From assembly GCA_019421525.1 (NCBI GenBank), contig JAHZFC010000003.1:13794-34916 (forward strand): a DNA stretch of 21,123 nt, read 5' to 3'. The stretch is from Clostridiales bacterium (GTDB taxonomy: Bacteria > Bacillota > Clostridia > Oscillospirales > Oscillospiraceae). The notes beneath the pieces were generated by a model. It searched no databases and was not told the DNA's origin. It was given only the letters and a program-made list of their open reading frames with translations. Positions 1 to 8,103 of the stretch are shown here, piece after piece (positions within the stretch are counted from its first letter, which is position 1; each line of letters begins with the position of its first letter). The position numbers and the translations under genes were made by a program.

Positions 1-27
1 AAAATGAGAAAGGAGCGTGGAGATCCC

Positions 28-702
28 ATGAGTATTTTGGAATTGCAGGATGTCCATTACACCTACCAGACCCAATATCAGAAGGTGGAGGCGCTCAAGG
101 GCATCACCCACAGCTTCGACCCTGGGCTGGTCCACGCCATCGTGGGCAAGTCGGGCAGCGGCAAGACCACCCTGCTGTCCCTGATGGCCGGGCTGGACCT
201 GCCCACCTCTGGCGAGGTGCTGTGCGAGGGGGTGCCCACCGCCAAAATGAAGCTGGAGCAGTACCGCCGGGAGAAGGTGGCGGTGATCTACCAGTCCTTC
301 CGGCTGTTCCCCCTGCTCACGGTGGCGGAAAACGTCATGTATCCCATGGAGCTGCGGGGCATACGGCCCAAAGAGGCCAAGGGACGGGCCGCCCAGCTGG
401 TGGAGCGGGTGGGCCTGCCGCCCGAGGCGCTGGACCGCTACCCCACCATGCTCTCCGGCGGCGAGCAGCAGCGGGTGGCCATCGCCCGGGCCCTTGGGAT
501 GGACACCAAGATCCTGCTGGCGGACGAGCCCACCGGCAACCTGGACACCGCCAACGGAGAGAACGTCTTTGCCATCCTCCAGGCTCTGGCCCACGACAAC
601 GGCTACTGCGTAGTCATCGTCACCCACGATCTGGGGCTGGCCGAGCGGGCGGACCGGGTGCTGGAGCTGCGGGACGGCCTGGCGGTGGGCGAACGGGGGT
701 GA
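28..702 (+). CDS. ABC transporter ATP-binding protein (MacB/LolD-type)
   Basis: This 224-aa protein is the cytoplasmic ATPase of an ABC system and should power the permease encoded 4 nt downstream. Visible motifs are Walker A GKSGSGKTT (residues 40-48), Q-loop Gln89, signature LSGGEQQ (142-148), Walker B ILLADE (162-167) followed by the PTGNLD segment typical of the MacB/LolD/FtsE branch, and H-loop His200. The start at 28 is preferred over an in-frame ATG at 4 because an AAAGGAG/GGAG ribosome site lies in between and the protein then begins right at the conserved first strand. The promoter is outside the window. In this branch the pair usually moves lipids, peptides or antibiotics out of the membrane, or acts in mechanotransmission; the substrate cannot be told from sequence. 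Confidence 0.95.
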   Translation: MSILELQDVHYTYQTQYQKVEALKGITHSFDPGLVHAIVGKSGSGKTTLLSLMAGLDLPTSGEVLCEGVPTAKMKLEQYRREKVAVIYQSFRLFPLLTVAENVMYPMELRGIRPKEAKGRAAQLVERVGLPPEALDRYPTMLSGGEQQRVAIARALGMDTKILLADEPTGNLDTANGENVFAILQALAHDNGYCVVIVTHDLGLAERADRVLELRDGLAVGERG

Positions 703-706
703 GGGC

Positions 707-3700
707 ATGATCATCCGAAACGGCATCCGCTCCACCCTCCGGGCCAGGGGGCGGACCATCCTGTTCACCCTGCTCATCTTATTGCTCACGGTGGCCCTGG
801 CCCTGGGGCTGGGGATGTGGGCCTACTGCGCCCAGACGTTGGCCGCCATGGACGAGAGCTACACCTCCGTGGCCCTGGTGGAGTACATGGGGGAGGACTA
901 CCCGGAGACGGACACGGCGGACGAGTATGCCCGCCAGGCCGCCCAGGCCCTGGACGGGGACGCCATCGCCGCCATGGACGGCGTGGAGCTGTGGGAGGGC
1001 AGCGACCAGGCCCTGGCCGCCCTGGCCGGCTACCAGCGGGATCAGGGCGCCATCCCCTACGAGGACTACGCCGTGGTGGTGGCCACCAACCTGTCGCCGA
1101 TGACACCCACCCAGTCTGTCGTCACAGAGGCCGACCTGTCCTGCCGGGCGATCCAGGAAGGGGAACTGGTCTCCCTCTATGGTCCGGACGGCGAGCTCCA
1201 GGCCCAGGTACCATACTATGAATACGGTGTGGACTGGAGCATCGGTCGAGCGGGATATTACTCTCTCAAGATAGACGAGGATGGTTCCCGGCGCTATACT
1301 CTCGTGGCGGAGGAGGACCTGCCCGAGGTGCGCTATGTGCTGGACTGCACCTCCAGGAGCACGCCCCCCTATCTGGGACAGTACTACGGACCTGACCTGG
1401 GGTGGGACACCCAAGGTTATATGGGCTATGCCGCGGGGGACGGCCAGTACCTGGTCTATGACGTTGTCTACAGCGGCTCCATCACCCAGGCTCTGTATAC
1501 GCAAGACGGCCGGGACGGCATCCTGGCGATCTTCGAGGCGGGAGATACCGGATTCGTCCCGGAGCGCGGAAGGCGCTACCTGCTCCACGGCACCTTTGTG
1601 CAGGGCGCCTCTTCCAACTCCACCTTTGCCGTCACAGACTTCTATGAGGGGTGTGATACGCCGCCCTACCTGGAGCTGTCCGGGACGGACGACCCCGCCC
1701 TGACGGACAGCATCTTCGTGGATTACGCCGACTACTACCAGCTGGCCAACAACTACGTCCGGCTGGAGGCCAGCGACGACATCGCCGCCCTGGAGTGCTT
1801 CCAGCAGGGGGCCCTGTTCCTGGAGCAGGGCCGCTTCCCCCAGGCGGGGGAGGCGGGTGTGTGCGTCGTCGACGGGCTCACCGCCGCCCAGCTGGGCCTG
1901 GAGCTGGGGGACACGGTGGAGCTGACCGTGCTGTCCTCCGCCGGGGACGACCGCTTTGACCTGACCGCCGGGGAGGACCCCCGCACCCTGGAGGTGGTGG
2001 GCATCACCAACGCCCTGGAGGACTATCCCGGCTGTCTCTGGGTGTCCTCCGCCGAGGGGGGCTTCGGCCAGCCCCTGTTCGGCTACCAGCTGGGCCGGGC
2101 GGTGCTGGACAACGCAAGGGGCCGCCAGGCCGCCGACGCCATCCAGGCCATGGTCCCCGACGGGGTGCGGGTCACCCTGTACGACCAGGGCTATTCCACT
2201 GCCGCCCAGCCACTCCAGGCCATGGAGTCCACCGCCATGGCGGTGACCGCCGCCTGCGCCGCCGGTGTGCTGGTGGTGCTGTTCCTGTTCGGCTACCTGT
2301 TCGTGGGCCGTCAGCGGGAGACGGTGTCCGTGCTGGTGTCTCTGGGCACCCCGGCGGGCAAGATCCGGATGTGGCTGCTGTCCGGCGCGGCGGTGGTGGC
2401 CGGGGCGGCCGCCCTGGTGGGCGCGGTGATCGGCGGGCTGTCCCTGGGAGGCATCCTCCAGGCGGCCCTGTCCTCCGCCCAGGACCTGTACGCCGTGGAC
2501 CAGCGGTACAGCCAGGCGGCCATCGGCGTGGCAAAAGAGGCTCCGGCTCTGGGGCAGCTCCCCCGGTGGCCCGCTGCGGCGGCGGGGCTGGCGGTGTTCG
2601 TGCTGGCCCTGGTGCTGTGCCTGTTTTTCCTGGGCCAGGCCAGGAAACAGACCGCCCCCAAACGGGGCAGGACCTCCGTCCGGGTGCCCAAGGGGGGGAC
2701 CTCTACCGCCGGGGGCGGCGCGCCCCGGTTCGCCCTGCTCTCCGTGCGCCGGGGCGGGTGGCGCTCCATGGTGGTGCCGGCGGCGGCCCTGGTGCTGGCC
2801 CTGCTGCTGGGGCTGCTGTCGGCCAGCGCCACCAGCTGGAGCGGCCAGATCGCCCAGCTGTATGACACCGCCCAGCTCACCGGCCAGGTCACCAGCATCA
2901 ACGGCCGGCAGTCCACCGACCTGACGGTCTCCGCCCCAAACGCACGGCTGCTGTGGAAGTCCGGCATGCTCTCCGATCTGTCGGTGAGCCTGGGGTGGCA
3001 TTACTGGTTCAATGGGGAGATGCCGGCCTTCGGCTCCGGCGGCTTTGCCGAGGAGACCCGCAACGCCTGGATCGGCCAGCAGCCGGAGCTGGTGGCCCTC
3101 AACGACCTGTCCGCCGCCCCTGCCTTCTACTACGGCGATGCGCCCCAGGTGGAATGGCTGGAGGGCTGGGACGAGAGCTTTTTGAGCGGCTCGGACTATT
3201 ACTCGGTCCTTGACTGCATGTCTTATTGGCTGGGGTATCCGGTCTCCTACTCAGGCGCATCAGAGTGGCTGACCTACCCCTGCCTGGTGAGCCAAGGCTT
3301 TTTGGAAGAGCGCGGCCTGGAGCTGGGGGACACGTTTGAGATGCTGGTCCGGTTGGAGATCAGAGATCAGGATCATGACCTCGTCCTCAGCTTCCAGATC
3401 GTTGGCGCGTACAGCGGGAGCGCCAGTCAGCGGGAGATCTATGTTCCCCTGTCCTTCTGGTGCGACCCGTCCTGGATCACAGGGGAAGAGGCACCCGTGG
3501 CGGATGGGGAGAGGATCACCTCCAGCTCCAGCTTTTCCGACAAGGCGGGCAGGGACGCTTACTTCTATATCAGCACCAACTTCTCCACCTGCCGCTTCAC
3601 CCTGGCCAGCCCCCGGCAGCTGGATGACCTCCGGGACTATCTGGAGGGACAGGGCTTCAGCCAGGTGGGCAGCCTGACCCGGAACCGTACCACCGTGGTC

Positions 3701-4093
3701 CTCCAGGACCAGAGCTTTGTGGAGACGGTGGGCGGACTGGGCCGGTATGTCACCTTCAGTCAGATCCTGCTCCCCGTGCTGTGCGCTGCGGTGGGGCTGC
3801 TGGGCTTCGTCATCTCCTGGCTGATGGTCAACGGCCGACGGATGGAGTTCGCCATCATGCGGGGGCTGGGCGCCTCCCGGAGGCGGGTGTTCTGCTCCTT
3901 CTTCCTGGAGCAGGGGGCCCTGGCCCTGCTGGGCTGCGTCCTGGGCGGGCTGATCCTCACCGCCACGGGGGCGGGCTGGGCCGGATGGCTGGCCGCGGCG
4001 GGCTTTTTGGTGTGCTACCTCATCGGCTGCGCCCTGGCGGTGCTGGCTGTGGGGCGGACGAAGCTCATGAGCCTGCTCAGCGAGCGGGAGTAG
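707..4093 (+). CDS. FtsX-type ABC transporter permease, large duplicated form
   Basis: This 1128-aa integral membrane protein is the permease partner of the ATPase just upstream; the genes are 4 nt apart and clearly co-transcribed. Eight hydrophobic segments can be seen near residues 16-40, 508-532, 554-578, 621-643, 685-708, 1020-1042, 1069-1090 and 1092-1115. That is two copies of the four-helix FtsX/MacB arrangement, each with a large extracytoplasmic domain (about 41-505 and 710-1015). The short cytoplasmic stretches after helices 2 and 6 (VSVLVSLGTPAGKIR and FAIMRGLGASRRRVF) are the usual FtsX coupling segments. Members of this family do not move solutes through a channel but transmit ATPase motion to the outside. 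Parts of both extracytoplasmic domains (about 1200-1680 and 3180-3560) are visibly less GC-rich than the helices. The substrate is unknown. Confidence 0.93.
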   Translation: MIIRNGIRSTLRARGRTILFTLLILLLTVALALGLGMWAYCAQTLAAMDESYTSVALVEYMGEDYPETDTADEYARQAAQALDGDAIAAMDGVELWEGSDQALAALAGYQRDQGAIPYEDYAVVVATNLSPMTPTQSVVTEADLSCRAIQEGELVSLYGPDGELQAQVPYYEYGVDWSIGRAGYYSLKIDEDGSRRYTLVAEEDLPEVRYVLDCTSRSTPPYLGQYYGPDLGWDTQGYMGYAAGDGQYLVYDVVYSGSITQALYTQDGRDGILAIFEAGDTGFVPERGRRYLLHGTFVQGASSNSTFAVTDFYEGCDTPPYLELSGTDDPALTDSIFVDYADYYQLANNYVRLEASDDIAALECFQQGALFLEQGRFPQAGEAGVCVVDGLTAAQLGLELGDTVELTVLSSAGDDRFDLTAGEDPRTLEVVGITNALEDYPGCLWVSSAEGGFGQPLFGYQLGRAVLDNARGRQAADAIQAMVPDGVRVTLYDQGYSTAAQPLQAMESTAMAVTAACAAGVLVVLFLFGYLFVGRQRETVSVLVSLGTPAGKIRMWLLSGAAVVAGAAALVGAVIGGLSLGGILQAALSSAQDLYAVDQRYSQAAIGVAKEAPALGQLPRWPAAAAGLAVFVLALVLCLFFLGQARKQTAPKRGRTSVRVPKGGTSTAGGGAPRFALLSVRRGGWRSMVVPAAALVLALLLGLLSASATSWSGQIAQLYDTAQLTGQVTSINGRQSTDLTVSAPNARLLWKSGMLSDLSVSLGWHYWFNGEMPAFGSGGFAEETRNAWIGQQPELVALNDLSAAPAFYYGDAPQVEWLEGWDESFLSGSDYYSVLDCMSYWLGYPVSYSGASEWLTYPCLVSQGFLEERGLELGDTFEMLVRLEIRDQDHDLVLSFQIVGAYSGSASQREIYVPLSFWCDPSWITGEEAPVADGERITSSSSFSDKAGRDAYFYISTNFSTCRFTLASPRQLDDLRDYLEGQGFSQVGSLTRNRTTVVLQDQSFVETVGGLGRYVTFSQILLPVLCAAVGLLGFVISWLMVNGRRMEFAIMRGLGASRRRVFCSFFLEQGALALLGCVLGGLILTATGAGWAGWLAAAGFLVCYLIGCALAVLAVGRTKLMSLLSERE

Positions 4094-4102
4094 ATCAGCT
4101 GT

Positions 4103-4133
4103 AAGAAAGGGCGGCCTATGGCCGCCCTTTCTT
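4103..4133 (+). terminator. Terminator after the ABC transporter genes
   Basis: A perfect 14-bp stem (AAGAAAGGGCGGCC paired with GGCCGCCCTTTCTT) closes a 3-nt loop (TAT), starting 10 nt after the permease stop codon. The right arm ends in CTTTCTT, which gives a short U-rich end. Confidence 0.85.
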
Positions 4134-4170
4134 GTGACTGTCGAAACAGTATTTTCAACGGTCTCTCGCC

Positions 4171-4281
4171 GGGGTCCCCGCAAAAGCCCAGCGCAAGCGG
4201 GTTTTGTAGGGAAAGGAGCCGCAGCGGAATGGATAATCTTTCGCCGCAGGCGGAAGCGAAGGATATGGAGCTTGCGGCGAC
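4171..4281 (+). repeat. Dispersed intergenic repeat, family R2, copy A
   Basis: This stretch aligns with the reverse complement of 16895-17004 over about 110 nt, sharing blocks such as GCCCAGCG, AAGCGGG, TTTTCGCCG/TTTCGCCG and CAGGCGGAA. It contains a hairpin (CAAAA-G-CCC at 4181-4189 with GGG-TTTTG at 4199-4206, one bulged G). The other copy has CAAGA and TCTTG at the same places, so a base pair is kept by a double change. A short reading frame across it (MDNLSPQ...) is not a credible gene. Confidence 0.7.
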
Positions 4282-4291
4282 GCCGCCGCCC

Positions 4292-4320
4292 TTTACTTTT
4301 TCCCGCAAACAGGGTATGAT
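4292..4320 (+). promoter_or_regulatory. Sigma-A promoter for the MBL hydrolase / hemZ pair
   Basis: The -35 element is TTTACT (4292-4297) and the -10 element TATGAT (4315-4320), with a 17-nt spacer. It lies about 30 nt upstream of the MBL hydrolase start, directly after repeat copy A. Confidence 0.7.
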
Positions 4321-4353
4321 ATTGGCACTGATTCTTTCTGAGAGGTGATCGTG

Positions 4354-4983
4354 ATGCAAGTCAAGTCCATCCAGCTGGGCATGATCGGTACCAACTGTTA
4401 TATTTTCTGGGATGATAACTCCAAGGAGTGCGCCGTGGTAGACCCCGGCGACGACGGCCAGCAGGTGGCCCGGCTCCTCCAGGGGCTGGGGCTCACTCCG
4501 GCGGCCATCCTCCTGACCCACAGCCACTTTGACCACATCCTGGGCATCCCCGGTCTGCGGGAGTCCTGGCCTGACCTGCCGGTGTACTGCCACCCGGCGG
4601 ACGTGCCCGAAGAGGTCAGCGAGTCCATGTTCGGCATGACCACCCCCACCGTCACCGCCTTTGGAAACCTGGTGCCCTACACCGGAGGGGAGAAGGTGCA
4701 CATCGGTCCCCTGGAAGTGGAAGTGCTTCACACCCCAGGCCACACCCCCGGCAGCGTCACGCTGAAGGTGGAGGGCGTGCTGTTCACCGGGGACACCCTG
4801 TTCCGGGGCTCCATGGGCCGCACCGACCTGCCCGGCGGCAGTTACAGCCAGCTGATGACGTCCCTGAAAAAGCTGGCCGACCTGCCCGGCGACTACAAGG
4901 TGTACCCCGGCCATGAGGGTCCCTCCACCCTGGAGGGCGAGCGCCAGACCAACTACTATATGCGGGAGGCAATGGAGAGCTGA
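4354..4983 (+). CDS. Metallo-beta-lactamase-fold hydrolase (glyoxalase II-like)
   Basis: This 209-aa soluble enzyme belongs to the MBL-fold thioesterase/glyoxalase II-like group (YcbL/GloB-related). The metal-binding motif THSHFDH gives His56, His58, Asp60 and His61; later ligands lie in GHTPGS, GDTLF and the C-terminal GHE. It lacks the long C-terminal helical domain of classical glyoxalase II, so it is the short single-domain type. The ATG at 4354 is chosen over a GTG at 4345 because GAGGTGATC at 4342-4350 matches the 16S tail very well and would otherwise lie partly within the coding sequence. Its stop codon overlaps the start of hemZ (TGATG), so the two are translationally coupled. Hydrolysis of S-lactoylglutathione is only one possibility; the true substrate is unknown. 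Confidence 0.92.
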   Translation: MQVKSIQLGMIGTNCYIFWDDNSKECAVVDPGDDGQQVARLLQGLGLTPAAILLTHSHFDHILGIPGLRESWPDLPVYCHPADVPEEVSESMFGMTTPTVTAFGNLVPYTGGEKVHIGPLEVEVLHTPGHTPGSVTLKVEGVLFTGDTLFRGSMGRTDLPGGSYSQLMTSLKKLADLPGDYKVYPGHEGPSTLEGERQTNYYMREAMES

Positions 4984-6464
4984 TGCGCCTGTATCTCATT
5001 GGGCACGACTACCGCTACGCCGCCGAGCAGATGATGCTCACCCTGTTCCCCGGCCAGCGGCCGGAGTACCCCGGCGGCCAGCCTGACGGCACCTCCCCCG
5101 CCCTCCAGCTGTCCCTGGCAGAAGAGGGAGACGTTCTGGAGGCCCGGGCCCGGCTGTGGTGGGAGGGGGGCGAGTTCTCCGGCGTGCGTCGGGCGGACAA
5201 ATCGGAGCTCACCGGCGGCCTTGAGGATGACCGGGTGCGCCAGCGCATCCTCCGCCTGGCCTTTTACGACGCGGGGGTGGCCGCCCTGGGCCACGAGCCC
5301 CCCTGGGGGGCCCTTACCGGGGTGCGGCCCGTCAAGCTGCCCACCCGGATGATGGCCGCCGGGGCCGGCCGGGATGAGGCCAGGGAGCGGCTCACCGGGC
5401 TGTACCGGGTGAGCCAGGGAAGGGCGGAGCTGGCCATGGAGTGCGCCGACGCCGCCCTGGCCGTCCGGCAGAAGCTGGAGCGGGGCGGGCTGTCCCTGTA
5501 CATCGGCATCCCCTTCTGCCCCACCCGGTGCGCCTACTGCTCCTTCATCTCCGCCGACGTTCAGCGCTCCCTGGCCCTGGTGGAGCCCTACGTGGACCAG
5601 CTGTGCCGGGAGATCGAGCTGGCCGGGCGGCTGCTCCGGGAGCACGGGCTGCACATCTCCACCGCCTACATGGGGGGCGGCACCCCCACCACCCTTTCCG
5701 CCGCCCAGCTGGACCGGGTGCTGACGGCGGCGGAGACATACCTGCCCATGGAGCGGTGCTGGGAATCCACCGTGGAGGCGGGCCGGCCGGACACCATCAC
5801 GGCGGACAAGCTGCAGGTGCTCCGGGCCCACTCCATCGGCCGCATCTCCGTCAACCCCCAGACCATGGAGGACAGCGTCCTGCGCGCCATGGGCCGGGCC
5901 CACACCGCCGCTCAAATCGAACAGGCCATGGAGCTGGCCCGTGCCCACTTCGGCGGCATGGTGAACATGGACCTGATCGCCGGACTGCCCACCGACAGCC
6001 TGGAGGGCTTCCAGCGCACCCTGGAGCGGGTGCTGGCCATGGACCCGGCCAACATCACGGTGCACACCCTGGCCCTCAAGAAAGGGGCCAGGCTCATGGA
6101 GCGGCCGGAGCAGCTGTGCGCGCCGGAGGCGGTGGCCGCCATGCTGGAGCTAGGAGAGCATGCCCTGCGTGAGGCGGGATACCGGCCCTATTACCTCTAC
6201 CGGCAGAAATATATGTCCGGCTCCTTCGAGAATGTGGGCTGGGGCACCGAATGCGCATATAATATCATCATGATGGAGGAGCTCCAGACCGTCCTGTCCC
6301 TGGGGGCGGGCGGCGTGACCAAGCTGGTGGACCCCTCCACCGGGAAGATCTGCCGGCTGAGCAACCCCAAGTACCCCAAAGAGTATCTGGACAGCTGGGA
6401 GAAGCTCTCCGCCGACAAGCTCTCCGCCGCCCGGTTCCAGGCCCATCTGTATCAGGGGCCCTGA
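4983..6464 (+). CDS. hemZ: Radical SAM coproporphyrinogen dehydrogenase-like protein HemZ
   Basis: This 493-aa protein is a radical SAM enzyme of the HemN/HemW/HemZ group. The 4Fe-4S motif is visible as C-x3-C-x2-C (Cys179, Cys183, Cys186 in PFCPTRCAYCSF), followed by MGGGTPTTL, the glycine-rich SAM-binding segment. The roughly 170-residue region ahead of the radical SAM core, and the overall length near 490-500 aa, fit HemZ of Firmicutes better than HemW (about 380 aa). HemZ is named for oxygen-independent conversion of coproporphyrinogen III to protoporphyrinogen IX, but activity of many clostridial members is unproven and they may act in haem handling. No other haem genes are in the window. 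The ATG overlaps the preceding stop by one base, with GGAG six nt upstream. Confidence 0.9.
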   Translation: MRLYLIGHDYRYAAEQMMLTLFPGQRPEYPGGQPDGTSPALQLSLAEEGDVLEARARLWWEGGEFSGVRRADKSELTGGLEDDRVRQRILRLAFYDAGVAALGHEPPWGALTGVRPVKLPTRMMAAGAGRDEARERLTGLYRVSQGRAELAMECADAALAVRQKLERGGLSLYIGIPFCPTRCAYCSFISADVQRSLALVEPYVDQLCREIELAGRLLREHGLHISTAYMGGGTPTTLSAAQLDRVLTAAETYLPMERCWESTVEAGRPDTITADKLQVLRAHSIGRISVNPQTMEDSVLRAMGRAHTAAQIEQAMELARAHFGGMVNMDLIAGLPTDSLEGFQRTLERVLAMDPANITVHTLALKKGARLMERPEQLCAPEAVAAMLELGEHALREAGYRPYYLYRQKYMSGSFENVGWGTECAYNIIMMEELQTVLSLGAGGVTKLVDPSTGKICRLSNPKYPKEYLDSWEKLSADKLSAARFQAHLYQGP

Positions 6465-6493
6465 GCGTCCCCGCGGCGCCTGCCGTTAGGAGG

Positions 6494-6514
6494 ACAGGAC
6501 ACCATTCGTCCTGT
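6494..6514 (+). other. Small hairpin after hemZ
   Basis: ACAGGAC (6494-6500) pairs with GTCCTGT (6508-6514) around a 7-nt loop. There is no T-run after it, so it is at best a weak terminator or a structure in the leader of the kinase gene. Confidence 0.35.
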
Positions 6515-6532
6515 TGAAAGAGCCTTGCAGAG

Positions 6533-6561
6533 TTGGCGCACGCAGGCGCGAAAAATATGAT
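6533..6561 (+). promoter_or_regulatory. Possible promoter of the nucleoside kinase gene
   Basis: TTGGCG (6533-6538) and TATGAT (6556-6561) are separated by exactly 17 nt, about 65 nt upstream of the kinase start. The -10 is a 5/6 match and the -35 a 4/6 match. Confidence 0.5.
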
Positions 6562-6628
6562 TCGTTTTCGGCCGCGACATATCCGTTGGAAAAGGCAATG
6601 CCCATTTCGACGGCCAGAGGAGGTCACC

Positions 6629-7549
6629 ATGCCATACCGTTTAGACCAGATCAACCAGGCCGTCCGGCAGGACCCGGCGGCCTTCATGGAGGCGGGAGAC
6701 GCCGCGTTCCAGCAGAAGGTGTGCCAGGCTGCGGACCTGATCCAGGCCCACCGGGACAAGAGCCCGGTGGTGCTGCTGTCCGGTCCCTCCGGCTCCGGCA
6801 AGACCACCACCGCCGGGATGATCGACGCGGAGCTGGAGCGCCGGGGCATCCGCACCCACACGATCTCCATGGACGACTATTTTATCACCCCGGACCCCGC
6901 CACCGCACCCCGCACCCCCACCGGGGAGATGGATTTCGAGTCCCCGCTCATGCTGGACATGGCGCTGCTGGACGACCATTTCACCAAGCTGGCCCGTGGG
7001 GAGGAGATCTTAGTCCCCCACTTCGAGTTTGCCCGGCGGATGCGCAACGACAGCAGGGGCACCCCTCTGCGGCTGGGCGCTGACGAGGTGGCCATCTTCG
7101 AGGGCATCCACGCCCTGAACACCGCCATCACCGGCCGGCACCCGGAGGCCACCAGGCTCTACATCTCCGCCCGGAGCGACGTGATAGACGGGGACGGGAA
7201 GGTGTGCTTCAAGGGCACCTGGATGCGGCTGACCCGCCGGGCGGTGCGGGACTACAACTTCCGGGGCACTGATGTCAAGGGCACCCTGGATATGTGGGCC
7301 AACGTGCGCCGGGGGGAGAAGCTCTATATCTCCCCCTACAAGCACACCGCCCACATGCTCTTTGACTCCTCTCTGCCCTACGAGGTGAGCGTCATGGCCT
7401 GCTACGCCAAGCCCCTGCTGGCGGCGGTCCCGGAGGAAAACCAGCGCCGCCACGAGCTGCTGGACCTCATGGCCGCCTTCGACCGCTTCGAGCCCCTCGA
7501 CCCGGCCGCCGTCCCCGCTGGCTCCCTGCTCCACGAGTTCATCGGATGA
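6629..7549 (+). CDS. Uridine kinase-family nucleoside kinase
   Basis: This 306-aa cytoplasmic P-loop protein belongs to the phosphoribulokinase/uridine kinase family. Walker A is GPSGSGKTT (residues 52-60), and the following DDYF segment is where uridine kinases bind substrate. These enzymes phosphorylate uridine or cytidine in pyrimidine salvage, though members with this arrangement may use other small substrates. Many clostridial nucleoside kinases of about 550 aa carry an N-terminal TGS/threonyl-tRNA-synthetase-like part; here only some 45 residues precede the P-loop, so this is a short form. The start at 6629 is set by AGAGGAGGT at 6616-6624; an in-frame extension back to 6533 would encode an arginine-rich tail unlike any family member. 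It stands alone between its own promoter candidate and the next gene's promoter. Confidence 0.85.
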   Translation: MPYRLDQINQAVRQDPAAFMEAGDAAFQQKVCQAADLIQAHRDKSPVVLLSGPSGSGKTTTAGMIDAELERRGIRTHTISMDDYFITPDPATAPRTPTGEMDFESPLMLDMALLDDHFTKLARGEEILVPHFEFARRMRNDSRGTPLRLGADEVAIFEGIHALNTAITGRHPEATRLYISARSDVIDGDGKVCFKGTWMRLTRRAVRDYNFRGTDVKGTLDMWANVRRGEKLYISPYKHTAHMLFDSSLPYEVSVMACYAKPLLAAVPEENQRRHELLDLMAAFDRFEPLDPAAVPAGSLLHEFIG

Positions 7550-7571
7550 TGTTCGTTTTCCCTCCCGCCCC

Positions 7572-7600
7572 TTGACTTTTCCCCCGTAGAGGGGTACAGT
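7572..7600 (+). promoter_or_regulatory. Promoter of the NifX-like gene
   Basis: TTGACT (7572-7577) and TACAGT (7595-7600) are spaced by 17 nt and lie about 35 nt upstream of the TTG start at 7636. Confidence 0.7.
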
Positions 7601-7635
7601 GGAACCATCAAACATCATATGGGAGGCGTATTTCC

Positions 7636-8043
7636 TTGATCATCGCAGTCACCTATGAAAACGGCCAGGTGTTCCAGCACTTCGGGCACACCGGCCAGTT
7701 CAAGCTCTATCAGGCGGACGGCGGCGCCGTCACCTCCAGCCAGGTGGTGGACACCAACGGCAGCGGCCACGGCGCCCTGGCCGGGTTCCTGGCCGCCCAC
7801 CATGTGGACGCCCTCATCTGCGGCGGGATCGGCGGCGGCGCCCGCACGGCCCTTGCCCAGGCGGGCATCCAGCTCTATCCCGGCGTGTCCGGGGACGCGG
7901 ACCAGGCGGTGGCCGCCCTGCTCTCCGGCCAGCTGTCCTATGACCCGGACACCGTGTGCAGCCACCATGAGCACGAACACGGTCATGACTGCGCCAGCCA
8001 CGACTGCGCCCAGGACCACCAGGGCTGCCCCGGCAACCACTGA
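7636..8043 (+). CDS. NifX/NifB C-terminal-like protein with His/Cys-rich tail
   Basis: This 135-aa protein matches the dinitrogenase iron-molybdenum cofactor family fold: an opening IIAVTYENGQVFQHFGHT, then a central ALICGGIGGGAR segment, over about residues 1-105. In nitrogen fixers such domains carry Fe-S/FeMo-cofactor precursors; free-standing versions are common in anaerobes without nitrogenase and have no settled role. The last 28 or so residues are packed with His and Cys (for example CSHHEHEHGHDC), a likely metal-binding tail. The start is TTG at 7636, supported by GGGAGG at 7621-7626 with a 9-nt spacer and by the conserved beginning of the domain; no nearer ATG fits. It has its own promoter and a shared terminator, so it is a single-gene unit. 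Metal storage, delivery or redox sensing are all possible. Confidence 0.85.
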   Translation: MIIAVTYENGQVFQHFGHTGQFKLYQADGGAVTSSQVVDTNGSGHGALAGFLAAHHVDALICGGIGGGARTALAQAGIQLYPGVSGDADQAVAALLSGQLSYDPDTVCSHHEHEHGHDCASHDCAQDHQGCPGNH

Positions 8044-8052
8044 GCGTCTGCA

Positions 8053-8093
8053 AAAAAACGGACCGTCCGCATCATGCGGACGGCCCGTTTTTT
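8053..8093. terminator. Bidirectional terminator between NifX-like gene and csp
   Basis: A 9-bp core stem (CCGTCCGCA paired with TGCGGACGG, loop TCA) is extended past one mismatch by CGG/CCG and a run of six A-T pairs. Reading either way the stem is followed by T residues, so it can end both convergent genes. Confidence 0.9.
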
Positions 8094-8103
8094 CTATGTG
8101 GGC

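Noticed and set aside
4..27. An upstream in-frame ATG giving an 8-residue longer ABC ATPase.
   Set aside because: The ribosome site lies between the two ATGs and the conserved fold begins right after the ATG at 28.
779..3001. A 740-aa open frame on the minus strand opposite the ABC permease.
   Set aside because: Low-complexity Gly/His/Pro/Gln-rich product with no family features, caused by GC-rich codons on the other strand.
4118..4348. A short plus-strand frame (MDNLSPQ...) as a small protein gene.
   Set aside because: It lies within repeat R2; the second copy does not keep the frame, but keeps the stem.
6533..6628. In-frame extension of the nucleoside kinase upstream of 6629.
   Set aside because: Arginine-rich, no ribosome site, spans the likely promoter, whereas 6629 has a near-perfect ribosome site.
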